From positions 1 to 64,000 of the forward strand of contig NZ_JANKZF010000029.1 in NCBI RefSeq assembly GCF_027568515.1: a stretch of DNA of 64,000 nt. Direction: 5' to 3'. Position numbers and translations under genes: made by a program. The notes below the pieces were generated by a model. It was not told where the DNA came from and ran no database searches. It worked only from the letters and a program-made list of their open reading frames with translations. Shown here piece after piece: positions 41,423-51,250 of the stretch (positions are counted from its first letter, which is position 1; each line of letters opens with the position of its first letter). Origin of the DNA: Arthrobacter sp. HY1533 (GTDB lineage: Bacteria > Actinomycetota > Actinomycetes > Actinomycetales > Micrococcaceae).

Positions 41423-43203
41423 AGGTACTGCCCCGTGTTGGGCAGGGTTTCCAGGGTTTTGCCCGGAACCTGGCCTTCCTTGCTCTGGACGATGGTGCGG
41501 ATGTAGGTGATGCGCTCGCCCTTCTTGCCTGAAATCCGGGCCCAGTCATCCGGGTTGGTCGTGTTGGGCATGTCCTCGTGCTCGCGGAACTCATCCACCA
41601 CCGCGCGCAGCATGTGCTCGATCCGGATGCCCTTTTCGCCGTGGGTCAGCAGGTCCTTGATGGCGTACTTCTTGGCCCGGTCCACCACGTTTTGGATGAC
41701 GGCGCCGGAGTTGAAGTCCTTGAAGTACAGCATCTCGGTGTCGCCGTTGGCGTACGTGACCTCCAGGTACTCATTGGACTTGCCCGTGGCGTACATGGCC
41801 TCCACGGTGCGCTGGATCATTGCGTCGACGGTTTCCTGCAGGCTGCCGTGGTTGGCGGCGAGGTCGTCGGCGTGGAACGGCAGGCCCGTGGTGACGTATT
41901 TGGCAAAGATGTCCGCGGCGGCCTCGGCGTCGGGGCGCTGGATCTTGACCTTCACGTCCAGGCGGCCGGGCCTCAGGATGGCGGGGTCGATCATGTCCTC
42001 GCGGTTGGAGGCGCCGATGACAATGACGTTGTCCAGGCGTTCGACGCCGTCGATCTCGCTCAGGAGCTGGGGCACGATGGTGGTTTCAACGTCGGAGGAA
42101 ACGCCAGTGCCGCGGGTGCGGAACAGTGAATCCATCTCGTCGAAGAACACCACGACGGCGCTGCCGTCGGAGGCCTTTTCACGGGCCCGGCTGAAGATGA
42201 GCCGGATCTGGCGCTCGGTCTCGCCCACGTACTTGTCCAGCAGCTCGGGGCCCTTGATGTTCAGGAAGTAGCTCTTCTGGTCCATGACGCCGGAGCGTTC
42301 ACGGGCCCGCTTGGCCAGCGAGTTGGCCACGGCCTTGGCGATCAGCGTCTTGCCGCAGCCGGGAGGGCCGTAGAGCAGGATGCCCTTGGGTGCCTTGAGC
42401 CCGTGTTCACGGTACAGGTCGGGGTGCAGGAAGGGCAGCTCCACGGCGTCGCGGATCTGCTCGATCTGGGAGGTGAGCCCGCCAATGTCGGAGTAGGAGA
42501 TGTCCGGGACTTCCTCCAGGATCAGGTTCTCCACCTCGGAACGGGGCACCTTCTCCAGCGCGTAGCCGGTGCGCCCGTCAACTGTCAGGGCGTCACCCAC
42601 CTTGACCGTGCCACCCTGCAGGGCGCCTGCGAGGCGGACCACGCGTTCCTCGTCGGCACGGCCAATCACCAGGGCCCGGCCCGTGCCCAGCAGTTCCTTG
42701 ACAGAGACGATCTCCCCCACGGTGTCGTAGCCGAGCCCGGCAATGACCGTGAAGGCCTCGTTGAGCAGGACTTCCTGGCCCACCGACAGCTCGGAAAGGC
42801 GCAGCAGCGGGCTCACACCCACGCGCATCTTCCGCCCGGAGGCGTGGATGTCGACGCTTTCCCGTGCCACGGCCGCCACGTTGCCGGGGGCCGGGGCGTT
42901 GATGGCCAGGATGGTGCCGAAGCTGTAGGGCGGTTCGCCCTCGTTTTCCAGCGCTGTGCGCAGCTTCAGGATCTCCGCCTTGGCCGTTTCGAGCATGGCA
43001 ACGAGCTTGCCGTTGTTGCTGGTGGCGGAAGCGAGCTGCCGGTCAAGGTTTCTGGCCTTGTCCCGCAGCACATTGAGCTGGCGTTCGAGCACTGCCTGCT
43101 GGCCGGGCCCGGCCGAGTAGCTTGCGCCCAGCGAGCCGGGCGCGGCCGCCGCGGAGCCTTCCGGTGCCGGATTTTCATGGACAGGGTTGCCTGCATCGCT
43201 CAT
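41419..43203 (-). CDS. arc: Proteasome-associated AAA ATPase ARC/Mpa
   Basis: Ring ATPase of 594 residues that recognises Pup, unfolds substrates and feeds the proteasome. A coiled coil spans about 35-90 and binds Pup; two OB folds span about 95-240. The AAA module has GPPGCGKT at 279-286 and FFDEMD at 353-358. The C-terminus is GQYL, the motif that opens the alpha ring. It lies 51 bp downstream of trmI and overlaps dop by 4 bp. Confidence 0.96.
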   Translation of the reverse strand: MSDAGNPVHENPAPEGSAAAAPGSLGASYSAGPGQQAVLERQLNVLRDKARNLDRQLASATSNNGKLVAMLETAKAEILKLRTALENEGEPPYSFGTILAINAPAPGNVAAVARESVDIHASGRKMRVGVSPLLRLSELSVGQEVLLNEAFTVIAGLGYDTVGEIVSVKELLGTGRALVIGRADEERVVRLAGALQGGTVKVGDALTVDGRTGYALEKVPRSEVENLILEEVPDISYSDIGGLTSQIEQIRDAVELPFLHPDLYREHGLKAPKGILLYGPPGCGKTLIAKAVANSLAKRARERSGVMDQKSYFLNIKGPELLDKYVGETERQIRLIFSRAREKASDGSAVVVFFDEMDSLFRTRGTGVSSDVETTIVPQLLSEIDGVERLDNVIVIGASNREDMIDPAILRPGRLDVKVKIQRPDAEAAADIFAKYVTTGLPFHADDLAANHGSLQETVDAMIQRTVEAMYATGKSNEYLEVTYANGDTEMLYFKDFNSGAVIQNVVDRAKKYAIKDLLTHGEKGIRIEHMLRAVVDEFREHEDMPNTTNPDDWARISGKKGERITYIRTIVQSKEGQVPGKTLETLPNTGQYL

Positions 43204-43254
43204 GTCGTTCGCTCCTTCCGCGGCCGTCGCCGGCCGGTACTGCTGATCTTAGTG

Positions 43255-44328
43255 CTACTGCCCGTTGAAGCCGTCCTGGCGGGTTTCCGTTTCCTCGGAC
43301 TGTTCCTGGTTCCGCTTGGTCTGCACTGTGGAGGAGGCATCCCGGGCGGCGCGGCGCAGCTTCTTGTCCGACACGGAGCGCTCCCCCACGGCGGCGGGGG
43401 TCCACGCATCCAGGTCCTCCTGGGCGAAGTCGGTCTTGGAGGCGCGGCGCTTGGGCGACATGCCCGTGACGCCGTCGGCGAGGCGGCGGGTCACCATCAG
43501 GAAGCCGGTGTGGGCCACCATGCGGTGGTCCGGGCGCACGGCCAGGCCCTCCAGGTGCCAGCCGCGGACCATGGATTCCCAGGCGTCGGGTTCGGTGAAG
43601 CGGCCGTCGGCGCGGATGGCCTCGGCGGTGCGGGAGAGCTGGGTGACGGTGGCAACGTAGTTGATCCACACGCCGCCGGGGGCCAGCACGGTGGCCACGG
43701 CGTCAAGGCATTCCCAGGGTGCAAGCATGTCAAGGACCACTCGGTCAATGCTGCCGGGCGCTTCCTGCGCAACCACCTGGTCCTGGAAGTCGCCCAGGGA
43801 GATCTTCCAGGCCGGGTGCGGGCCGCCGTAGATGGTTTCGACATTGCCGCGGGCAATGTCGGCGAATTCCTGGCGTCGCTCGAAGGAGTGCAGGTAGCCG
43901 TTGTCGCCCACGGCGCGCAGCAGCGAGATGGACAGGGCACCGGAGCCCACGCCGGCCTCGACCACACGGGCGCCGGGGTAGATGTCGCCCATAGTGATGA
44001 TCTGGCCGGCATCCTTGGGGTACACAACTGCCGCGCCGCGGGGCATGGACAGGACAAAGTCGGACAGCAGGGGGCGCAGCGCCTGGTACTGCTGGCCCAC
44101 GTTGCTTTCCACCATGGAGCCCTCGGGGGCGCCAATGAGGAGATCGTGGTTAAGGAAGCCCTTGTGCGTGTGGTACGCCGTGCCCGGGGTCAGCGTGATG
44201 GTGTTCATGCGGCCGCGCTCGTCGGTCAGCTGGACCCTTTCACCGGGGCGGAAGGGTCCGCGGCGTGCGGCTGCACCGTGGGGCGCGGCCGTGCTGGTGT
44301 TCTCTGCGGTGGACTCGGGGATGCTCAT
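43255..44328 (-). CDS. trmI: tRNA (adenine-58-N1)-methyltransferase TrmI
   Basis: Protein of 357 residues. It forms m1A58 in the T-loop of tRNA as a tetramer. The N-terminal small domain includes RGRMNTITLTPGTAYHTHKGFLNHDLLIG, and the SAM motif is VVEAGVGSGALS. FxxxRP-like GFLMVTRRLADG lies near the end, and an Arg/Lys-rich tail follows. ATG 44328 is chosen over 44358 because AGGAACC precedes it. It is conserved next to arc/mpa in actinobacteria (Rv2118c in M. tuberculosis). Confidence 0.93.
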   Translation of the reverse strand: MSIPESTAENTSTAAPHGAAARRGPFRPGERVQLTDERGRMNTITLTPGTAYHTHKGFLNHDLLIGAPEGSMVESNVGQQYQALRPLLSDFVLSMPRGAAVVYPKDAGQIITMGDIYPGARVVEAGVGSGALSISLLRAVGDNGYLHSFERRQEFADIARGNVETIYGGPHPAWKISLGDFQDQVVAQEAPGSIDRVVLDMLAPWECLDAVATVLAPGGVWINYVATVTQLSRTAEAIRADGRFTEPDAWESMVRGWHLEGLAVRPDHRMVAHTGFLMVTRRLADGVTGMSPKRRASKTDFAQEDLDAWTPAAVGERSVSDKKLRRAARDASSTVQTKRNQEQSEETETRQDGFNGQ

Positions 44329-44360
44329 GGGTGGTTCCTGTCGTGTGGTTTCATGCAAAA

Positions 44361-45536
44361 TCAGTGGATTGGCTTGCCGGTGATGGCGGCAACAACCTTC
44401 GCCTGGCTCAGCAGGCCGGTGATTTTCCCGTCGAGGTCAATCACCGCATATTCGGTGTCGGGCAGTTGCGCCAGGTAGGAGACCAGCTCGGATCCGGCGG
44501 CAACGTTGGGAACGTAGGCTCCCTGGGACAGTGCGCGGGCCACGGAGGTGGCCGGGGTCAGTGCGGCGGCCTGCGGTGGCACGTGCGCCAGCGCGTTTTC
44601 ATCCACGACGGCGGACGGGCGTCCGTCCGCGCCGAACAGCACGATGGGCTGCTGCGGGTACTCCCCGCGCAGTGTCCACAGCTGGGCCACGCTGCACTGG
44701 CTGGAGGCGCTGACGGCCGGGACCGCCAGGGTTCCGGCGTTGATCTCCGGCAGGCGCAGCCGGATGGCGGCGCCCTTGATGGAGGCGGAGGCACCCATCC
44801 ACAGGAAGCCTGCCAGCAGCACCACAATGAAGGTGGTTGTCAGGTCCGGCGTGGTGCCCTGCACATAGGGGCCGCCCAGCGCGACAACCACAATCAGCAC
44901 CACGATGACGCGACCGGCCCAGCCGGCGGCGATGGTGCCCTTTTCCTGGCTGCCTGTGGACTTCCAGACAATGGACTCCACGAGCCGGCCGCCGTCCAGC
45001 GGCAACCCGGGGAGGATGTTGAACAGGCCGATCAGCAGGTTGGCCCCGATGAAGATTCTGGTCAACAGGATCGCCATGTCCATGCCCAGGGACTCAGGGC
45101 CCGCGGTCCCGCCGTCCAACAGGACAAGTTTCAGCAGTGCGCCGAGGCCGGCCAGGACAAAGTTGGCCACGGGTCCGGCGAAGGCCACCACGAGCGCCTT
45201 GCCGGGGGTGGCCTTGCTGAAGTCAAACTCGGTGTGGCCGCCCCACAGGTTCAGCACGATCTTGTGGGTGGTCCAGCCGAAAATCTTCGCTGCCACGGCG
45301 TGTGCCAGTTCGTGGATGAACACAGAAACCAGCAGCAGCAGCGCATAGGCGAAGGCCACACCGTAGGCGCGTAGCCCCAGGGCCGGGTGGATGGCCTGCA
45401 GCTGCGGCCCAAAGAGCAGCACAGTGACGGCGGCTATCAAGAACCAGGAGTTGGCAAGGATGACGGGGGTGCCCCGCACCGAGCCAAGGACGAATCCCTC
45501 GCGGCGCGGCTTGGCGCCGTCGGCGGAACCGCTCAC
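44361..45536 (-). CDS. Site-2 protease (M50 family) with CBS domain
   Basis: Intramembrane zinc protease of 391 residues, SpoIVFB-like. Zinc motif HELAH at 75-79 lies in a membrane helix, the second metal ligand is in LPGLPLDGGRLVESIVW (Asp), and about five or six membrane helices lie between 30 and 240. The C-terminal 130 residues contain a CBS-like pair (VSYLAQLPDTEYAVIDLDGKITGLLSQAKV) that may sense adenylates. The target is unknown. GTG 45536 overlaps the stop of the HAD gene by four bases. Confidence 0.88.
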   Translation of the reverse strand: MSGSADGAKPRREGFVLGSVRGTPVILANSWFLIAAVTVLLFGPQLQAIHPALGLRAYGVAFAYALLLLVSVFIHELAHAVAAKIFGWTTHKIVLNLWGGHTEFDFSKATPGKALVVAFAGPVANFVLAGLGALLKLVLLDGGTAGPESLGMDMAILLTRIFIGANLLIGLFNILPGLPLDGGRLVESIVWKSTGSQEKGTIAAGWAGRVIVVLIVVVALGGPYVQGTTPDLTTTFIVVLLAGFLWMGASASIKGAAIRLRLPEINAGTLAVPAVSASSQCSVAQLWTLRGEYPQQPIVLFGADGRPSAVVDENALAHVPPQAAALTPATSVARALSQGAYVPNVAAGSELVSYLAQLPDTEYAVIDLDGKITGLLSQAKVVAAITGKPIH

Positions 45537-46270
45537 AAAGCAGCCCCGGCGTTGGCGGCATGGGAGGCAACCACTTTGGCGACGTCGTCGTGCGTCATGC
45601 CAGCCAGGGTGGACCAGGTGGTGTGGTCAGGGCCCTCCTCCAGCGCAACGGCGTGCGGGATGGCGATGGCGGCGGCACCCGAGGCCACGGCCGAGGCCAG
45701 GCCCGGGATCGAGTCCTCAAGGGCGGCGCAGTTGGCTGCCGTGAGGCTCGGATCGCTTTCGCGCAGCTGTGCAATGGCCTTCAGGTAGGGCTCGGGGTGC
45801 GGTTTGCCGTGCTCCACCTCATCGCCCGTGACGAGGAACTCGAAGTACTCCTCATCCAGTGCGCCGACAACCTCACTGGCCATGGCACGCTCGCTCATGG
45901 TGACGAGGGCGCAGCGGACGCCGCGGCCATGCAGCTCCGCCAGCAGTTCCCGGGCACCGGGGCGCCAGGGCAGTTCCCCGCGGAGCCGGGCAATGACCAC
46001 GCCCGAGAGGTGGTCGATGATTTCGCGCTCGGAAAGCTTGACGCCGGCTTCCTGGAGGATGCGTGCACTGTCATCCAGTGCGTTGCCCACCAGCTGGTGC
46101 GCCTGTTCCAGGTCCCAGTGCCCGCCATGGGCTGCCACCAGGGCCATCTCGGCGTCGATCCAGTAGGGTTCGGTGTCCACGAGGGTCCCGTCCATGTCCC
46201 AGAGGACGGCTTTGAGAGCTGTGGACGTCGGGGCAGCAAGGGGCGCGGCGGCGGCAGTGGCTGAAAGCAT
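45533..46270 (-). CDS. HAD-superfamily phosphatase (beta-phosphoglucomutase-like)
   Basis: Protein of 245 residues. The aspartyl-phosphate motif is D25-x-D27-G-T (VLWDMDGTLVDTEPYW), a helical cap follows, then motif II LVTMSERAMA, the Lys in EHGKPHPEPYLKA and motif IV ALEDSIPGLASA. It dephosphorylates a small sugar phosphate or nucleotide, not identifiable from sequence. It is translationally coupled to the site-2 protease gene (GTGA overlap) and is the 5-prime gene of the trmI-arc transcription unit. Confidence 0.87.
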   Translation of the reverse strand: MLSATAAAAPLAAPTSTALKAVLWDMDGTLVDTEPYWIDAEMALVAAHGGHWDLEQAHQLVGNALDDSARILQEAGVKLSEREIIDHLSGVVIARLRGELPWRPGARELLAELHGRGVRCALVTMSERAMASEVVGALDEEYFEFLVTGDEVEHGKPHPEPYLKAIAQLRESDPSLTAANCAALEDSIPGLASAVASGAAAIAIPHAVALEEGPDHTTWSTLAGMTHDDVAKVVASHAANAGAAL

Positions 46271-46368
46271 GCTTCCAGTCTACGGGTCTTGCGGGGCTGT
46301 TCTGATTTCCGCTTTCGGCTGCGCGTGGTGGCTAGTGCCCCGCGCCGGAACCGCCGTAGTGTGGGAGC

Positions 46369-47259
46369 GTGAGCAGATTCAACGATGGGGAATCCGGTGG
46401 GCCCGCCCGGCTGCTGGAAGCAATTCCCGGAGAAAAGCGTGTGACAGTCATGCTGGCGGCCTTCGAGGGCTGGAACGACGCCGGCGAGGCGGCCAGCGAC
46501 GCCCTCAAGCACCTCCACAGCTTGTGGGGCGCCAAGCGGGTGGCGGTGATTGAGCCAGACGACTTCTATGATTTCCAGTTCACCCGGCCCGAGGTGCGCC
46601 TGACGTCCACCGGTGGCCGCAAGATCAAGTGGCCTGTCACCAAGATTGCCAGGGCGTCAGTGCCCGGCACCGAAATTGACGTGGTCCTGGTGCACGGGAT
46701 CGAGCCCTCCTACCGCTGGCGCGCCTACACGGCGGAGCTGCTGGCCAAGGCCGCGGAGCTGAACGTCAACTATGTGCTGCTGGTGGGCGCCCTGCTCGCC
46801 GACGTTCCGCACTCACGGCCAATCCCCGTCACGGCAACGTGCGACGACGAAGAGCTCGCCGAACGCCTTGGCCTGGAACAGTCACAGTACGAGGGCCCCG
46901 TGGGCATCGTGGGGGTGCTCAACGAGCTGGCCCTGCTGGCCGGGTTGCCCACCGTTTCATTGTGGGCTGCCGTGCCGCACTACGTTGCACAGTCCCCCTC
47001 CCCCAAGGCGGAGTTGGCCCTGCTGAACCGGATCGAGGACTTCCTGGGTGTGCCGTTGAACACCACGGACCTGGTGGACGACGCCCAGGCGTGGGAACGC
47101 GGCGTCAACGACCTCGCCGCGGGCGACCCGGAAATTGCCTCCTACGTCCACCAGCTGGAGGAGGCCAAGGACACAGCCGAGCTGCCCGAGGCCACGGGCG
47201 AGTCAATCGCCAAGGAGTTCGAGCGCTACCTGCGCCGCAGGGGCACCGAACAGCCGTAA
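46369..47259 (+). CDS. PAC2-family protein (proteasome assembly chaperone-like fold)
   Basis: Protein of 296 residues. PAC2 blocks are MLAAFEGWNDAGEAASDAL near the start, PDDFYDFQFTRPEVRL, IDVVLVHGIEPSYRW, LLVGALLADVPHSRPIPVTATC and GPVGIVGVLNELALLAGLPTVSLWAAVPHYV. In eukaryotes and archaea this fold assists proteasome assembly; the bacterial role is unproven. The homologue in M. tuberculosis (Rv2125) lies in the same gene neighbourhood. GTG 46369 follows GGGAGC. It converges on mshC. Confidence 0.88.
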   Translation: MSRFNDGESGGPARLLEAIPGEKRVTVMLAAFEGWNDAGEAASDALKHLHSLWGAKRVAVIEPDDFYDFQFTRPEVRLTSTGGRKIKWPVTKIARASVPGTEIDVVLVHGIEPSYRWRAYTAELLAKAAELNVNYVLLVGALLADVPHSRPIPVTATCDDEELAERLGLEQSQYEGPVGIVGVLNELALLAGLPTVSLWAAVPHYVAQSPSPKAELALLNRIEDFLGVPLNTTDLVDDAQAWERGVNDLAAGDPEIASYVHQLEEAKDTAELPEATGESIAKEFERYLRRRGTEQP

Positions 47260-47263
47260 CTGC

Positions 47264-47295
47264 AGTGGGGACGGGCCCGGGAGCCCGCCCCCACT
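47264..47295. terminator. Hairpin between convergent PAC2 gene and mshC
   Basis: AGTGGGGACGGGC (47264-47276) pairs with GCCCGCCCCCACT (47283-47295) with one mismatch and a six-base loop, filling the 39-bp gap between two convergent stops. Confidence 0.8.
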
Positions 47296-47298
47296 TTG

Positions 47299-48579
47299 CT
47301 ACAGCTCGATGCCCAGGAGTGCTTCCACCGCGTCGGAGACGATGTAGGAGTCTCGCACGGAGCCTTCGGCCCCGGTGGCTGCGGCAGCCCAGGCGTCCAT
47401 GGCGGCCAGCGCGCGCGGTGCGTCGAGGTCGGCGGACAGCGCGGCACGCAGCTCGGCCAGCAGCACATTCGCGGAACCCTCCGGTGCCAGCGGCAATGCC
47501 CGGCGCCAGCGCGCAAGTCGGTCAACGGCGTCATCCAGCAGGCCCTGGGTCCAGAACCAGTCGCTGCGGTAGTGGTTGGCCAGGATGGCCAGGCGGATCG
47601 CGGACGGCTCAACGCCTTCGGCACGCAGCTTGGAAACAAGCACCAGGTTGCCCAGGGACTTGCTCATCTTTTCCCCGTCGAGCCCCACCATGCCGGTGTG
47701 GCTGTAGTGCTGGGCCATGGGTGCGCCGCCGAGGGCATAGGCGTGGCCTGCACCCATTTCATGGTGCGGGAAGATCAGGTCACTGCCGCCGCCCTGGACG
47801 GTGAAGGGCTTGGGCAGGAAGCGCTGGGCAATCACCGTGCACTCGATGTGCCAGCCCGGGCGTCCCTTGCCGAGGGTGGCGCCGTCCCAGGACGGCTCAC
47901 CGTCACGGGCCACGCGCCACAGCAGGGCGTCGAGCGGGTGGCGCTTGCCGGCACGCTGGGGGTCCCCGCCGCGTTCGGCAAAGAAGGGGAGCATTTCTTC
48001 CTGGCTGAGACCGGAGATCTGCCCGAGCCACCACGGCGCGTCCAGCGAACCGTCGTGGGCTGCCGCCGAGGCGGCCTCCACGGAGAAGTAAATGTCGCCG
48101 TCGGGCTCGCCATCGGTACCGGCCACGGGGTAGGCCAGGCCGCCGGCGATGAGCTGCTCAACTTCCGGCACGATCCATTCAATGGACTCCACGGCACCGA
48201 TGTATTCCTCGGGGGCCAGCACGTTCAGTGCTTCCATGTCGGCGTGGAACAGGGCGATCTGCGATGCGGCAAGTTCCTGCCAGTCAACGCCGTCACGGTT
48301 GGCGCGCTCCAGGAGGGGGTCGTCAACGTCTGTGACATTTTGCACATAAGTTACGGTGCGATCCTGGTCGCGCCAGGCCCGGTTGAGCAGGTCGAAGGCG
48401 ACGTAGGTTGCGGCGTGGCCCATGTGGGTTGCGTCGTAGGGTGTGATGCCGCAAACGTACATGCTGGCCGGGCCGGCGCCGGGCAGCGGCACCACCTTGC
48501 CGGTGGATGTTTCGTGCAGGTTGATCTCTGGCATCACGCCGGGCAGCTGGGGCAGGGCGTGGGACTTCCAAGTTTTCAC
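47299..48579 (-). CDS. mshC: Mycothiol synthesis cysteine:GlcN-Ins ligase MshC
   Basis: Adds cysteine to glucosaminyl-inositol in mycothiol synthesis, using ATP. The 426-residue protein is a shortened class I cysteinyl-tRNA synthetase relative: HIGH-like motif [10 protein letters not shown] with zinc Cys in [15 protein letters not shown] in [11 protein letters not shown] and [13 protein letters not shown]. It lacks the tRNA anticodon-binding tail. GTG 48579 has no close ribosome site (GGAGG is 14 bases upstream). It lies downstream of uppP on the same strand, in the gene order seen in mycobacteria. Confidence 0.94.
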   Translation of the reverse strand: MKTWKSHALPQLPGVMPEINLHETSTGKVVPLPGAGPASMYVCGITPYDATHMGHAATYVAFDLLNRAWRDQDRTVTYVQNVTDVDDPLLERANRDGVDWQELAASQIALFHADMEALNVLAPEEYIGAVESIEWIVPEVEQLIAGGLAYPVAGTDGEPDGDIYFSVEAASAAAHDGSLDAPWWLGQISGLSQEEMLPFFAERGGDPQRAGKRHPLDALLWRVARDGEPSWDGATLGKGRPGWHIECTVIAQRFLPKPFTVQGGGSDLIFPHHEMGAGHAYALGGAPMAQHYSHTGMVGLDGEKMSKSLGNLVLVSKLRAEGVEPSAIRLAILANHYRSDWFWTQGLLDDAVDRLARWRRALPLAPEGSANVLLAELRAALSADLDAPRALAAMDAWAAAATGAEGSVRDSYIVSDAVEALLGIEL

Positions 48580-48615
48580 AGGGTCAAGCGTAACCTCCGA
48601 GGGACCCCGCGCGCG

Positions 48616-49455
48616 CTACGGGGTGATGGTGCCGGTGCCGAGCAGGATGTACAGCAGCACGCCCAGGCCGATCCGGTACCAGACAAAGGGGCGGAAGCTC
48701 TTGGTGGAGATGAACTTCAGGAACCAGCCAATGATGAGGTAGCCCACCACGAAGGCGATCACTGTGGCCAGGGCGGTTTCGCCGATGCCAAAGGGGGCCT
48801 CGGAGGCGACGTCATGCTTGGCGAAGATCTTGTACAGCTCATAGAAGCCGCTGCCGAAGACCGCGGGGATGGCCAGCAGGAATGAGTAGCGGGCGGCTGC
48901 TTCTCGGTTGTAACCCATGAGCAGGCCGGCCGTGATGGTGCCGCCGGAGCGGGAGACACCCGGAATGAGCGCCAGGGCCTGGGCAAATCCGAAGATGATG
49001 CCGTGCTTGTAGGAGAGCTGCGTCAGGTCGCGGCGCTGCGTGGCGATGGCATCCGCCACGGCCAGGATGAGGCCAAATACAATGAGCGTCGTGGCCACGA
49101 TCCACAGGTTGCGCAGCGTTGATTCAATGTGGCTCTGGAAGACAACGCCGAGCAGTGCAATGGGGACGCTGCCGATGATGACGAGCCAGCCCATGCGGAC
49201 GTCGGGGTCGGTGCGCGGCAGCCGCCCCCGCAGGGAGCCCCACCAGGCCTTGATGATGCGGACAATGTCACGCCAGAAGAACACCAGCACCGCTGTTTCC
49301 GTGCCAAGCTGGCTGACCGCCGTGAAGGCGGCACCCGGGTCCTCGCCCGAGGGCAGGAACTTTCCGACCACAAAAAGGTGGGCGCTTGAGGAGATGGGGA
49401 GGAATTCTGTCAGGCCCTGCACGAGGCCCAGGAAGGCTGCTTCAAACCAGTTCAC
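48616..49455 (-). CDS. uppP: Undecaprenyl-diphosphatase
   Basis: Membrane enzyme of 279 residues that recycles the cell-wall lipid carrier. It has the two active-site blocks [18 protein letters not shown] and [16 protein letters not shown], and about eight helices. GTG 49455 is chosen because the family starts with a short NWFEA-like N-terminus; the upstream open frame belongs to the opposite strand. Loss or overexpression alters bacitracin tolerance in other species. Confidence 0.93.
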   Translation of the reverse strand: MNWFEAAFLGLVQGLTEFLPISSSAHLFVVGKFLPSGEDPGAAFTAVSQLGTETAVLVFFWRDIVRIIKAWWGSLRGRLPRTDPDVRMGWLVIIGSVPIALLGVVFQSHIESTLRNLWIVATTLIVFGLILAVADAIATQRRDLTQLSYKHGIIFGFAQALALIPGVSRSGGTITAGLLMGYNREAAARYSFLLAIPAVFGSGFYELYKIFAKHDVASEAPFGIGETALATVIAFVVGYLIIGWFLKFISTKSFRPFVWYRIGLGVLLYILLGTGTITP

Positions 49456-49545
49456 GCGTTTTAGCCTAAAGCATGCGCAGCAACCCGCGTTACGTGCCGC
49501 GGCGCTGCACCAAGTGCACAGGAAGTTAACCGTAAGCTTGCAGGT

Positions 49546-50496
49546 ATGGAACAACGATTCATGGGGACGAGCGGGCTGCGCGTCTCCGAACTGGCGCTGG
49601 GCACGATGACCTGGGGCAATGGAACGGATGCGGAAACCGCCCGGGCAATGCTGCGCGACTTTGTGGACGCCGGCGGCACCACAGTGGACACGGCAGGCAG
49701 CTACGAGGAGGGCCGCAGCGAGGCCATCATTGGCGAATTGTTGGGCGATGTGGTCCCGCGCAGCGACCTGGTGCTGGTTTCCAAGGCCGGCGTGGGCCAC
49801 CGCAACGGGCGGCGCATGGTGGACACATCCCGGCGGGCCATGCTCGCCGCGCTCGACGCCACCCTGGCCCGCCTGGGCACCGACCACCTTGACCTGTGGC
49901 TGGCGAATGTGTGGGACGAAAACGTTCCCCTCGAGGAAACACTGGGCGCCCTCGAATCGGCCGTCAACAGCGGGCGCGTGCGCTACGCGGGCGTGTCCAA
50001 CTACAACGGCTGGCAGCTGGCCCGCGCGGCGACACTGTGCGATGTGCCGCTCGTGGCCAACCAGGTGGAATACTCGCTGCTGGCGCGAGGGGCAGAAGCT
50101 GAAATCCTGCCAGCCGCCGAACATGTCGGTGCCGGGCTCATGTGCTGGGCGCCGTTGGGCCGCGGCGCCCTGACAGGAAAGTACCGCGGCCAGGTGCCGT
50201 CGGATTCCCGGGCCGCCGACACCGCCACGGCAGGCTATGTGGAGAAGTATTTGGAGGGGCGGCCGGCCCGCATCACGGATGCGCTGGCCACCGCTGCCAA
50301 GGGACTGCAGCGCACACCGCTGGATGTCGCCCTGAGTTGGCTGCTGGAGCACCCGGGCGTGTCCACGGCCGTGGTGGGACCGCGCACGCAGCTGCAGCTG
50401 AAGGATATTCTTGCCGCCACCCTGGCGCCCCTGCCGGAACAAATTGAGACCGTGCTGCGCGAGGTTTCACAGCTCGCGGCAGTGCCCGTGGCATAG
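49546..50496 (+). CDS. Aldo/keto reductase
   Basis: Protein of 316 residues with a TIM-barrel AKR fold. Catalytic tetrad regions are [16 protein letters not shown] (Asp, Tyr), VLVSKAGVG (Lys) and [12 protein letters not shown], where the expected His is replaced by Asn, as in some AKR families. NADPH-binding comes from [17 protein letters not shown] near the end. The substrate is unknown. The ATG at 49546 is 90 bp from the divergent uppP start. Confidence 0.85.
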   Translation: MEQRFMGTSGLRVSELALGTMTWGNGTDAETARAMLRDFVDAGGTTVDTAGSYEEGRSEAIIGELLGDVVPRSDLVLVSKAGVGHRNGRRMVDTSRRAMLAALDATLARLGTDHLDLWLANVWDENVPLEETLGALESAVNSGRVRYAGVSNYNGWQLARAATLCDVPLVANQVEYSLLARGAEAEILPAAEHVGAGLMCWAPLGRGALTGKYRGQVPSDSRAADTATAGYVEKYLEGRPARITDALATAAKGLQRTPLDVALSWLLEHPGVSTAVVGPRTQLQLKDILAATLAPLPEQIETVLREVSQLAAVPVA

Positions 50497-50499
50497 AGC

Positions 50500-50527
50500 G
50501 GGCCCGCCCCCATGAAGGGACGGGCCC
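50500..50527. terminator. Hairpin between convergent genes
   Basis: GGGCCCGCCCC (50500-50510) and GGGACGGGCCC (50517-50527) pair with one mismatch around CATGAA, between the aldo/keto reductase and the leftward small acidic protein. Confidence 0.72.
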
Positions 50528-50543
50528 GGTTCACGCGCGCCTG

Positions 50544-50825
50544 CTAGTTGCCGGCGGCGCTGGATTCTTCCTCGTCAACGTCTTCGGACTCATCGTCCTG
50601 GAAGTCCTCGGACTCCTCCCCGTCCTCCCCGTAGATGACCAGCGGGGTGACCTCGTCAAAGGCGTCAAACAATGCTTCCTCGTACGCCTCAAAGGCGTCG
50701 ATGATGCCAAGGAACGTGGCCTCGACAATGGGGTCTTCCTCACCCCGGCGCGCTGAGGCGGCCACGAGGTGTTCTTCCAGGGCTGTGGTCAGGGCACTCA
50801 GGGCTGCGCGGGGATCGATGCTCAT
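50544..50825 (-). CDS. Small acidic actinobacterial protein
   Basis: Protein of 93 residues starting MSIDPRAALSALTTALEEHLVAASARRG. The first 70 residues look helical, and the tail is almost entirely Glu, Asp and Ser. Homologues in Arthrobacter are sometimes labelled primosomal protein, without support that I can see. ATG 50825 is chosen because the start matches that family and the upstream frame does not look coding. Function is unassigned. Confidence 0.7.
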   Translation of the reverse strand: MSIDPRAALSALTTALEEHLVAASARRGEEDPIVEATFLGIIDAFEAYEEALFDAFDEVTPLVIYGEDGEESEDFQDDESEDVDEEESSAAGN

Positions 50826-50994
50826 GCGATTGACGGTACCAGTGTGCAGGCCAAGTTGAAAGTCCCCTCCCGCCACTGGATTTTCGCCGCTGGCCGCGTG
50901 CAACTCGTGCGTCTGTGGGGCGCGCCCGGGCACCGTACGGGGTAGCTTTGGAAGTGCACGGAACCAGCAAGGCATCCGGCGGAAAGGGCAGTCC

Positions 50995-51234
50995 ATGAAG
51001 GAAACATTGAAACCGGCACTGACCGGCCGCGGGGCGCCCCTGCGGCAGTACGAATACCTTGTCATCACCCTGCCCGTGGGCGAGTCCGTTCCGGGCGCCT
51101 ACCAGCGGCTGCGCGAACATGCCGAGTACGGCAGGTGGGAGCTTGAGCGCAGCACCCTGTACATGGGTGGCGAGCGGAAATACCTCATGCGGCGGCGGGT
51201 GTTGCGGGTGGAGCGGACCCTGGATATTTACTAG
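50995..51234 (+). CDS. DUF5703 family protein
   Basis: A compact 79-residue protein: LRQYEYLVITLPVGESVPGAYQRLREHAEYGRWELERSTLYMGGERKYLMRRRVLR, read in pieces, matches the actinobacterial DUF5703 family. GGAAAGGG precedes ATG 50995. It is convergent with the acyl-CoA dehydrogenase gene. Function is unknown; the pattern of short strands and basic residues is similar across actinobacteria. Confidence 0.78.
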   Translation: MKETLKPALTGRGAPLRQYEYLVITLPVGESVPGAYQRLREHAEYGRWELERSTLYMGGERKYLMRRRVLRVERTLDIY

Positions 51235-51250
51235 GCCCGCCCCGGCCCGC

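Noticed and set aside
42403-44478. 691-residue plus-strand frame opposite arc and trmI
   Set aside because: It spans two certain genes and their gap antisense; it has Gly/His/Val-rich shadow composition.
49456-50442. 329-residue N-terminal extension of UppP
   Set aside because: It is the shadow of the plus-strand aldo/keto reductase; UppP homologues start at the GTG at 49455.
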